From: Sipunculus nudus | Lineage: Eukaryota > Annelida > Sipuncula > Golfingiida > Sipunculidae | NCBI GenBank assembly: GCA_026874595.1 | Contig: CM049308.1 | Span: forward strand, 37,096,527-37,160,526 | DNA: 64,000 bases | Reading direction: 5' to 3' | Shown here: in pieces, positions 54,501 through 63,258 of the stretch | Position numbering within the stretch: position 1 is the first letter of the stretch | Layout of the letters: the number at the start of each line of letters is the position of its first letter | Notes under the pieces: model-generated | What the model was told of the DNA's origin: nothing | The model's database searches: none | Seen by the model: the letters and a program-made list of their open reading frames with translations, nothing else | Translations under genes and position numbers: made by a program

Positions 54501-54960
54501 TCACAGCGTGTGTGGAGGTAACAGAAAGTTGTAGACAATAATAACAAATCACAGCGTGTGTGGATGTCGCAAAAAAGTCGTAGATAAAACAAATCACAGC
54601 GTGTGTGGAGGTCGCAAAAAGTCGTAGACAATAACAAATCACAGCGTGTGTGGAGGTAACAGAAAGTGGTAGACAATGATAACAAATCACAGCGTGTGTG
54701 GAGGTCGCAGAAAATCATAAATATAACAAACACAGCGTGTGTGAAGGTCGTAGACAATAACAAATCACAGCGTGTGTGGGGGTCGTAGATAATAACAAAT
54801 CACAGCGTGTGTGGAGGTCGTAGATAATAACAAATCACAGCTTGTGTTGAGGTCGTAGACAATAACAAATCACAGTTAGTGTGGAGTTAACAGCTAGTCG
54901 TAGAACGATGGTAACAAATCACAGCGTGTGTGGAGGTAAAAGAAAATCGTAGACAATGAT
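51376..54960. repeat. Array block: marker cassette followed by family A monomers
   Basis: A full marker cassette (51,380-51,607) is followed by GATATC markers at about 51,793 and 53,338. To about 53,150 it matches 28,746-30,515 (offset 22,634, then 22,633 bp). After that it resumes in the phase of 12,030 and 34,230. Confidence 0.75.
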
Positions 54961-57544
54961 AAAAAATTACAGCGTGTGTGGAGGTCGCAGAAAGTCATAA
55001 ACATAATAAATCACAGCGAGTGTGGAGGTCGTAGAAAGTCGTAGACAATAATAAGAAATCACAGCGTGTGTGGAGATCGCAGAAAGTCATAAACATAACA
55101 AATCACAGCGTGTGTTGAGGTCGTAGACAATAACAAATCACAGCGAGTGTTGAGGTAACAGAAAGTCGAAGACAATGGTCACAAATCACAGCGTGTGTGG
55201 AGGTCACAGAAAGTCATAAACATAACAAATCACAGCGTGTGTGGAGGTCGTAGAAAGTCGTAGACAATAACAAATCACAGCGTGTGGAGGTCGTAGAAAG
55301 GCGTAGACAATAATAACAAATCACAGCGTGTGTGGAGGTCGTAGAAAGTCGTAGACAATTACAAACCACAGTGTGTGTGGAGGTCGTAGGTAATAACAAA
55401 TCACAGCGTGTGTGGAGGTCGTAGAAAGTCGTAGACAATAACAAATCACAGCGTGTGGAGGTCGTAGAAAGGCGTAGACAATAATAACAAATCACAGCGT
55501 GTGTGGAGGTCGTAGAAAGTCGTAGACAATTACAAACCACAGTGTGTGTGGAGGTCGTAGGTAATAACAAATCACAGCGTGTGTGGAGGTCGTAGAAAGT
55601 CGTAGACAATTACAAACCACAGCGTGTGGAGGTCGTAGAAAGTCATAAACATAACAAATCACAGCGTGTGTTGAGGTCGTAGACAATAACAAATGACAGC
55701 GAGTGTTGAGGTAACAGAAAGTCGAAGACAATGGTCACAAATCACAGCATGTGTGGAGGTCACAGAAAGTCATAAACATAACAATCACAGCGTGTGTGGA
55801 GGTCGTAGAAAGTCGTAGACAATAACAAATCACAGCGTGTGGAGGTCGTAGAAAGGCGTAGACAATAATAACAAATCACGGCGTGTGTGGAGGTCGTAGA
55901 AAGTCGTAGACAATTACAAACCACAGCGTGTGGAGGTCGTAAAAAACTCGTAGACAATGATAAAAAATCACAGCGTGTGTGGAGGTCGCAGAAAGTCATA
56001 AACATAATAAATCACAGCGAGTGTGGAGGTCGTAGAAAGTCGTAGACAATAATAAGAAATCACAGCGTGTGTGGAGGTCGTAGAAAGTCATAAACATAAC
56101 AAATCACAGCGTGTGTTGAGGTCGTAGACAATAACAAATCACAGCGAGTGTTGAGGTAACAGAAAGTCGAAGACAATGGTCACAAATCACAGCGTGTGTG
56201 GAGGTCACAGAAAGTCATAAACATAACAAATCACAGCGTGTGTGGAGGTCGTAGAAAGTCATAGACAATAACAAATCACAGCGTGTGGAGGTCGTAGAAA
56301 GGCGTAGACAATAATAACAAATCACAGCGTGTGTGGAGGTCGTAGAAAGTCGTAGACAATTACAAACCACAGTGTGTGGAGGGCGTAGGTAATAACAAAT
56401 CACAGCGTGTGTGGAGGTCGTAGAAAGTCGTAGACAATAACAAATCACAGCGTGTGGAGGTCGTAGAAAGGCGTAGACAATAATAACAAATCACAGCGTG
56501 TGTGGAGGTCGTAGAAAGTCGTAGACAATTACAAACCACAGTGTGTGTGGAGGTCGTAGGTAATAACAAATCACAGCGTGTGTGGAGGTCGTAGAAAGTC
56601 GTAGACAATTACAAACCACAGCGTGTGGAGGTCGTAGAAAGTCATAAACATAACAAATCACAGCGTGTGTTGAGGTCGTAGACAATAACAAATCACAGCG
56701 AGTGTTGAGGTAACAGAAAGTCGAAGACAATGGTCACAAATCACAGCGTGTGTGGAGGTCACAGAAAGTCATAAACATAACAATCACAGCGTGTGTGGAG
56801 GTCGTAGAAAGTCGTAGACAATAACAAATCACAGCGTGTGGAGGTCGTAGAAAGGCGTAGACAATAATAACAAATCACAGCGTGTGTGGAGGTCGTAGAA
56901 AGTCGTAGACAATTACAAACCACAGCGTGTGGAGGTCGTAGAAAGTCATAAACATAACAAATCACAGCGTGTGTTGAGGTCGTAGACAATAACAAATCAC
57001 AGCGAGTGTTGAGGTAACAGAAAGTCGAAGACAATGGTCACAAATCACAGCGTGTGTGGAGATCACAGAAAGTCATAAACATAACAAATCACAGCGTGTG
57101 TGGAGGTCGTAGAAAGTCGTAGACAATAACAAATCACAGCGTGTGGAGGTCGTAGAAAGGCGTAGACAATTATAACAAATCACAGCGTGTGTGGAGGTCG
57201 TAGAAAGTCGTAGACAATTACAAACCACAGTGTGTGTGGAGGTCGTAGGTAATAACAAATCACAGCGTGTGTGGAGGTCGTAGAAAGTCGTAGACAATAA
57301 CAAATCACAGCGTGTGGAGGTCGTAGAAAGGCGTAGACAATAATAACAAATCACAGCGTGTGTGGAGGTCGTAGAAAGTCGTAGACAATTACAAACCACA
57401 GTGTGTGTGGAGGTCGTAGGTAATAACAAATCACAGCGTGTGTGGAGGTCGTAGAAAGTCGTAGACAATTACAAACCACAGTGTGTGTGGAGGTCGTAGA
57501 TAATAACAAATCACAGCGTGCGTGGAGGTCTTAGAAAGTCGTAG
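54961..57544. repeat. Terminal array block, family B monomers
   Basis: This is the last part of the array, with the same monomer order as about 17.8-19.4 kb and 37.8-39.5 kb at first. The final monomers carry private changes (GTGCGTGGAGGTCTTAG). The last clear monomer piece ends at GTCGTAG, position 57,544. Confidence 0.75.
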
Positions 57545-57590
57545 TTTTGTATACGCTTAGTTGTAGCGACGTGTTGAGTGATAGTTTGTG
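57545..57590. repeat. Possible decayed last monomer at the array edge
   Basis: After the last clear monomer, AGCGACGTGTTGAGTGATAG (57,566-57,585) resembles the family B piece AGCGAGTGTTGAGGTAACAG with small insertions and substitutions. It is too short and diverged to be certain. Confidence 0.35.
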
Positions 57591-60476
57591 TATACTTTTA
57601 AAACATTCAAATTGTTAATTTGTGTGGCTCAGCAAATCAAAGACAACTGGCGGGTCGCGGCCTTAATATCGTTGAAAACAAAATTTTCTTTTTTTAGAAT
57701 TGGTACTTTTAGCCTCCGTGCTTTGCTTTATTTGTCATGGAAGGCACATTGTGCAAGACACGCTTTAAGTCTATCTGTTAACATACCATGGCATAATATA
57801 TTAACATTACGTAGGGATACAGCCGCAAAGATTTTGATTATTATAAGAATAAATTGGTATGGATTATTCGATAATTGAATGTTTCTAACGGATCATCTGT
57901 TTCGTCCAGTGCCTGGTAGCTTTTGTAACACAAAGACGTTCTACATTTGTAAATGAAATTACTGCATGGGGCGACTTCTGGTAATCCCGGTTCTGTTTAT
58001 TATTTGCATATAAATCGAAGACGACTATGTCACCTTTTATGTCCCTGTTCTAAGACCATTTTATGAAATTAAAATTGTTGCTACAAAACTCTTCCATGAA
58101 TTTTTTTCTTCTTCATGTAATTAAAATACAAAACCTGAGTACCATTTTATGACCAATGCAAATTCTGTAAACATTCTGTTAACATTAAATAACAATTTAA
58201 AGCCGTTTTTGGCTCAATCTACAAAATTGCCAGACGGAAATAATTAGAATACTTGATGTTTCTTCTTTTTCGTCATATCTTGGAAGGTTTTTTTTGTCAG
58301 AAATCGTTCTCTTCTCAAACAATAAGCAGATGCCAATGTAAAAATATTCTTCATGCTTAATGTTTTGGGTTTCAATTACTTGGCAAATTGTCAGAATGTA
58401 AAATTCCCGAACATAATCTGTCCACACTGGAATGGATTTTTTTTGTCAGCAAAAATTACTGCGGTCCAGATTAGCAGAAAGAGATCAAACGCATGACTAA
58501 TGAAGAAGAAATTAGAAAGTAGCTTGATATGGATGTTATCTTATCCGGGTCACCCATGTGACGTGAACCTTGGCCACAGGTGTTCAATGAAATGATCAAG
58601 CATTCCACCTGCACAGCCAATTGAAATTTACATCTGTATCCAAGGGGACAGCGGATAATTGACACGGCCACCTGTGACACTTAAATTATCGAGCATAACG
58701 TGTATGTTTCATGAACCTGAACAAATCACCGAGCACCTGCGCATAACCGTGATCTTCCATCAGTCTTACATAGTACGCAACGACGTCTGTTGATAGTTGT
58801 GTTAACTAAATATCTCTTATCGTATGTGATTTACTTTTAACCAAAGGTACCGGTACATATAAATTACTGCAAATGGTTCCGTGTCCAATCTAGACAAATT
58901 GTGTGTAATATATTAAATGAAACATAATAGAATGCTTTAATAAATATCAAATAACAATGATTCTGAGCCTTACCTGAACTATACTGCGGGAAACGCAAAA
59001 TCATCACATTTTATATTATGTATCTTTAAAGCATGATTGTTAAAAAGAGGATGTTTGCAATGAAAGAAACATTTATTTCTTGACTTTCAGAAAAAAGTCA
59101 TTCCTCCTCAATTTATCCAATCAAACTTTTCTAAGATAATTTTCTTGTTTTCTTAGTTTCTTAATGAAAAGGAGGATTATAAATTCTTAACAATATAAAG
59201 TGTCCATAAATTATGAATAAAGTGATAATTTCCGATGATCACGAGCTTTTACCTCTCTGTAAATATACCTGATGGTGCAGTAACATCATGTCTACTGTGC
59301 TTTTATAAATGTTTTAGTTTGTATTTTTCTAAAACAATCTGTACCTTTCATTTCAGCAAGAACTTCAGAAGTTGAAAAAAAAAAATTTTTTTTATTTTGT
59401 TAATGTTAAGAGTATATAATCACAGTGAGTTTATGTAAATTTCTGTTAAACATACAAATTCAGAGCACTAAGTATTTATTCCATAGATCATGGTATTTCA
59501 ATATGGTTAAAAAATTGTACTTTTATCGATTATTAGTACCGTTTCAAATATTCATTTCTAACTCTGCAGAGTGGGTAAAAAACCTGTTGCGAAAACTCAT
59601 GACATGTTCATTTAGGGAGATATTGAAAACATGGATATCCTCCCAGTTCTCATCTTCCCGAACACATACATGATTTTTTTTTAATCTTTGGAATCTAATG
59701 TCGTTTACATTGAATTCTTATTTTCCGTGGTTATGTTTTAATTTAATATAAAATCCGGAGGTTTTTTGTTTTCAACAATATATTATCATTTCCTTTGGCA
59801 TATACATTAACCTCGTAGAATTCGTGCAGCTCTCATCTCATTATTAGGCACTATCTCCATACCGTTCCTTACCCAGTACGCATCACGCAGTTAAGGGATA
59901 TGTTGACACAGAATCACTGATTATTTCAACCATCGCGATGTTTTTGCAAGGGGTTCATAGCCGATTAAACATATCATCGATTCTTCGCAGAGATACCGTT
60001 TACAATAGGAAACTTGTATACAAAGAAACAATACTTTTGCCCAAGGGAATTGTGTACGTTTAAATTTTTCACATAAGGCCATTATACTATAGCCATACTA
60101 ACATCATATAAGACACTAAGCATAACCTTTTGTTTGTCAATTAAATGTTGCTACGAATCCATATAAATTTGTATTGTAAAAGACAAGTATTAATTTTATA
60201 ATACGGATTGACGCCACAAGAGGACCTTGAATCACAAGAGATAAACATATACCTGAGAACACATTATCAATTCACTAAAAGATATTCTTGACGTACACCA
60301 GCCATCAAACCAACAAAGAACAGCACACTCTGGGGCACCTTGGATGTTCATTCTTGTAAGCATTTTTGTGTTTGCCGGTAACAGAGACAGTGCGAAGTAT
60401 GTAATCACATATACATATATATATAAATATAAAATATTTGCAGGCGATTATTACATAAACTTTATTTATTTTACAT
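57591..60476. other. AT-rich single-copy-like flank, no gene recognised
   Basis: This is AT-rich, non-repetitive sequence with frequent stops in all frames. The only open frames are short (96 codons or fewer), with no recognisable motif. It includes a homopolymer stretch of A11 then T8 near 59,377-59,396 and a 10-bp palindrome GTACCGGTAC at 58,847-58,856. The part around 58,540-58,680 is more GC-rich and could be an unrecognised dispersed repeat. I see no splice-supported exon, RNA gene or mobile element. Confidence 0.6.
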
Positions 60477-60706
60477 GGATTGTACAACAGTTACTAGTTA
60501 TAATAACTACACAATGGCACTCTCAATGGCTCGTATGTTGGCGCTCGGTAGTCGGTGAGGGTGGAGGAAACCGGAGGACCCAGAGAAAACCCCCGACCTT
60601 GGACGGGCAACTACAACCAACTCTCATATAGCCACGACGGGAATCGAACCCGGGTCGCCAGCGGAGTAGGCCGAGCGTTTTACCACTCAGCTGTCCAGGT
60701 CCCATA
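60477..60706 (-). mobile_element. tRNA-derived SINE, V-SINE-like (possibly molluscan RUDI-type)
   Basis: Read on the minus strand, the element starts near 60,703 with a tRNA-like head: an A-box-like CAGCTGAGTGG and a B box GGTTCGATTCC, 30-odd bases apart. It continues into a body with TTTTCTCTGGGTCCTCCGG then TTTCCTCC (60,562-60,589). That body resembles the conserved core of V-SINEs; RUDI is the V-SINE family described in molluscs. The left end is uncertain. The 7-bp direct repeat TTTACAT at 60,470-60,476 and 60,707-60,713 is a weak target-site-duplication candidate. No clear poly(A) or simple-repeat tail is visible. Family naming is from memory of the core motif. Confidence 0.7.
60639..60693 (-). 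promoter_or_regulatory. Internal RNA polymerase III type 2 promoter of the SINE (A and B boxes)
   Basis: The A-box-like element is at 60,683-60,693 (minus strand CAGCTGAGTGG). The B box is at 60,639-60,650 (minus strand GGTTCGATTCCC, a match to GGTTCGANNCC). Such boxes recruit TFIIIC in tRNA genes and tRNA-derived SINEs. Whether this copy is transcribed cannot be told. Confidence 0.65.
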
Positions 60707-61189
60707 TTTACATTAACCTACAGCACTAAAGACACTACGCTGAACGATTCCAACGTTTAGAAGTATTAACTTTGAGAAACGACTCGGAACTGCGTGAGGT
60801 ATTCACGAACTTTGTATGCAAATGCCCAGTTGTATTATTTAGGTGCATACATATATTAATGCTTTTTGGCTGTAGCACTTTTTCACAGGTGGACCTTTAC
60901 AACTAATTAAAAATGTTTTTTCCTCAACAGACGTACACGTTTTCATTTCAACAGGGATGATTCGTCATATTGACAGGTTACAAGTATAAATATGATTTTC
61001 AGCTATGATCCTTGCAGTTACCCACTTTCTATGAAAAACTTTTTTTTAACTTTTCTTATTATCTATCTAAACTGTTTCCCTAAATTATGGACATAAGACA
61101 TGATTAATTTATCCTCAACGTATGATATGACATCCTAGACTATTTTCTCAAATGAACCTGCATTGAAGGCTCTATAAATAACCCTACAC
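60707..61189. other. AT-rich flank, nothing recognised
   Basis: No open frame, repeat or RNA motif can be supported between the SINE and the GGTTC-rich element. Confidence 0.55.
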
Positions 61190-61417
61190 ATGTGTTCCGC
61201 CAAGAACCTTTCAAGATTCCATCGTGAAGAATCTGGAGGGTTTCCACTCAGAACCCCTAAAGAGGTTTTACATGGTTTCTTACAGATTCCATAAAAGAGC
61301 CCTCGGGAGGTTCCATAAAGAACCCCGTTTTTAAGGTTCCAGCTTAAAGGTTCCCCACTCAGTACACTCTGAAGAACCCTTATAGGTTACAGCTGAAACC
61401 CTTTCTTCTTAGACTGT
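61190..61417 (-). mobile_element. GGTTC/GAACC-rich short dispersed element, copy 1
   Basis: The segment is dense in GAACC and GGTTCC pentamers (AAGAACC, AGAACCCC, GGAGGTTCC, AAGAACCCC, AAGGTTCC). Its right end, read on the minus strand, is ACAGTCTAAGAAGAAAGGGT. This matches the start of the element at 63,090 (CACTCTAAGAAAAAAGGGTT). The left end is not clear. There is no coding capacity. It is probably a non-autonomous element of a type seen in other animal genomes; the class is unknown. Confidence 0.55.
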
Positions 61418-61565
61418 ATGCTGATAAAAATAATAACAGTTGATTTTCACAACTCCACCAACATTCAATTAATGACATATATGTACGTTTTTAACTGTTT
61501 TGATTTATAAATCCATATTAATTTACATTCTGCTGCCTTAGATTCTAACCATTCCAATATAGAAG

Positions 61566-61568
<3 letters not shown>

Positions 61569-61608
<40 letters not shown>
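61569..61608. repeat. (AG)20 microsatellite
   Basis: Twenty uninterrupted AG dinucleotides. Confidence 0.97.
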
Positions 61609-61610
<2 letters not shown>

Positions 61611-63002
61611 GTACTTCAATGTACTGCAATGTATCTTCACACTTAATTTCAGGTGTACAGCAATTCGGTAACAGAAAGTTCCGAACTGTTTTGTAATGTA
61701 AGGCAGTTCTCTTCGCGTCAGAACTAAAAAAACTGTGAAGAAGCTTGTTGAGCCATAAATCATCTTTTTGCCACAAAGGAAATCACAAAAAGTGAAACTC
61801 ATGGAGAAGACATGCACTTCAGCTGTACAGGGTATGTACGCAAAAACCAATAAATATCACATGTAGGGGATTAAATCTATAGAGTTACGCCCTCGGGATA
61901 AGTAAATGCCTTTAAGTGGACGCCTAGGACCAGAAAGGTACCATGCATGTGTATATAATCTGATAACATGACAGACATACTTCTCGTCTCCTCGGGCCTG
62001 CTTGTTGAGAGAATAATGGTTTGTATTTCAGTTTGTGAAAACCACGTCTCATTTATATATATTAAACTGTAACTTCCCAGTTTATCACAGAGACACTGCA
62101 GTGTCTAATATTATAGGGTATAAATTTATAAATGGGTTTCATATAGGTTATAATACACCAACGCCTTATAAAATACGATCTGAGTGTATACAAAATTAAA
62201 ATGTAAACCAAAGTCTTGAATGGTGTTATTACATGCAGTGATGTAGCGATTGTTTTCTCCTTTCGTTTGGCGAACATGTGACCTTATTATTGTTTAATAA
62301 TGGTGATCCCTTGAAATTACATCATCTACTGTCACTGTTAGAAATAAGCATAGTTCGAAACTGTAGGATATGGGATGGGGAGGGTCGGCCCGTGGCAGAT
62401 TAAATAATAAAATGAAAATGTGCTAAGATAAAATATGATAACGGTCGATGATAAACCTGTACGTGTCTGCACTAATCTTTTAGTTCATTCACGATTTCGA
62501 GTAAAAGGCAGCTGATTCTGCTGTTACTGTGATCTATAGAGTATCAGTGGAGAGGAAAACAAAAGTCATCACATTGATCTATGTACATAAGATTAGAATT
62601 TATATAAAGACTGTTGCTTGCAAACCTCCAGCTCAGTCTATGGTAATTTCTAGATTTGGTAATATTCTTTTATTTGGAATGCAAAAATATTAAACTAACA
62701 GGTCCTAGCGCATAAAAAATACAACAGCCCGATTTATCACAACAAGTGACCCATAGGTCATGACACGCAGCTGACCAGCGTGCCATTTGAGCCTAACACT
62801 TACAACAAGAATTTCATCATCTGAAAGCCATATTGACATTTATTTCTGACGTGATCTTGACCTTTGACCATCTTTCATTGGAACAACTGTATCCTACATC
62901 ACAAGTCATACAATTTGTTACATTATTATCGACATGCTTCAGATGTAACCACGCACTGATCATCTAACCATGTTGGACTGAAAATAATCTGAACCACATT
63001 GC
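61609..63002. other. AT-rich flank, no gene recognised
   Basis: Short open frames only, none with a recognisable motif. A nuclear-receptor-like DR1 sequence lies at 62,858-62,870 (minus strand TGGTCAAAGGTCA). The stretch 62,730-62,900 has several GTGAC/TGACC words reminiscent of dispersed repeats, but I cannot define an element. Confidence 0.5.
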
Positions 63003-63085
63003 ATTTTTAGCTCAGCTGACTATATATAAGTCATCTGAGCTATAGTAATGGTTCTTTGTCTGTCCAGCCGTCCTTCCGTTAAGAG
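63003..63085. repeat. Degenerate TAGCTCA hairpin repeat (mollusc-type dispersed repeat)
   Basis: TAGCTCAGCTGACT (63,008-63,021) and AGTCATCTGAGCTA (63,029-63,042) form a 14-bp stem with one mismatch around a 7-bp loop. TGGTTCTTTGTCTGTCCAGC and CGTCCTTCCGTT follow. Known bivalve repeats start with TTTTAGCTCACCTGA, a hairpin, then TTTGTCCGTC multimers. This looks like a diverged copy that is cut off at about 63,085. Family assignment is from memory and moderate. Confidence 0.5.
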
Positions 63086-63258
63086 GGCACACTCTAAGAA
63101 AAAAGGGTTCCTGATGGTTCTTTTAAGAACCCAAAAGGTTTAGGATAGAATCATGGTTCTTTCTGGAACTCTTTTCCCCATGAATAGGTTCAAGATGGAA
63201 CCTGGAGGTTCGTGCCATGATCATAACTCAAAATGAGGTTCTAGATTGAACCCGTGCC
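63086..63258 (+). mobile_element. GGTTC/GAACC-rich short element, copy 2
   Basis: It begins GGCACACTCTAAGAAAAAAG and ends GAACCCGTGCC, so GGCAC/GTGCC may be 5-bp terminal inverted repeats. The inside is full of GGTTC/GAACC pairs, for example GGTTCTT and AAGAACC around a TT loop (63,116-63,131) and GGTTCTAGATTGAACC. It has no open frame. It is related to the minus-strand element at 61,190-61,417 by its terminal sequence. Confidence 0.55.

Larger units (their letters stand above)
1..57544. repeat. Large tandem satellite array (35-49 bp monomers, multi-level higher-order repeat)
   Basis: Every stretch from the left edge to 57,544 is built of head-to-tail monomers. Each contains a CACAGCGTGTGTGG segment, then GAGGTCGTAGA, then ACAATAACAAAT. 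The array starts in mid-monomer, so its left end lies outside the window. Monomer lengths cluster at 35 bp, 43-46 bp and 48-49 bp. At an average near 43 bp this is about 1,300 monomers. All are in one orientation. The plus strand is purine-rich: a typical 45-bp monomer has 16 A, 13 G, 9 T and 7 C. I do not recognise the family. No transposon, gene or unique spacer interrupts the array. Function is unknown; centromeric, subtelomeric and interstitial heterochromatin are all possible. Confidence 0.98.

Noticed and set aside
1-57544. Numerous minus-strand open frames of 60-319 codons across the array
   Set aside because: They are translations of the tandem monomers. Frames shift with every 35-bp monomer, the same DNA is open in two frames, and copies differ by indels that are not multiples of three.
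1-57544. CRISPR array
   Set aside because: Repeat lengths look similar, but there are no unique spacers. The whole unit is repeated, there are no cas genes, and the flank is animal-like.
1-57544. CENP-B box or other known centromere protein site in the monomer
   Set aside because: The TTCG, A and CGGG core pattern of the CENP-B box is not present in the common monomers, so a centromeric role cannot be argued from a motif.
57588-57878. 96-codon plus-strand open frame beside the array
   Set aside because: It is AT-biased with no recognisable domain, no signal or repeat logic, and no support from neighbouring sequence. Its length is within chance expectation.
58471-58680. 69-codon minus-strand open frame
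   Set aside because: Short, with no motif. The underlying DNA is slightly more GC-rich and may be part of a dispersed repeat.
59377-59396. Poly(A)/poly(T) stretch as a retroelement tail
   Set aside because: No element body or target-site duplication is visible next to it. It is ordinary AT-rich low complexity.
60630-60703. A functional tRNA gene on the minus strand
   Set aside because: A and B boxes are good, but the 5' end (GGGACCT) has no complementary 3' acceptor strand and the sequence runs into a SINE core.
60344-60705. Open frames on both strands over the SINE
   Set aside because: They lie mostly or partly in the tRNA-derived element and its AT-rich border, with no coding evidence.
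61465-61850. Two overlapping minus-strand open frames of about 100 codons with Leu-Ser runs
   Set aside because: The Leu-Ser run is just the (AG)20 microsatellite read on the minus strand. Both frames are open through it, which argues against either.
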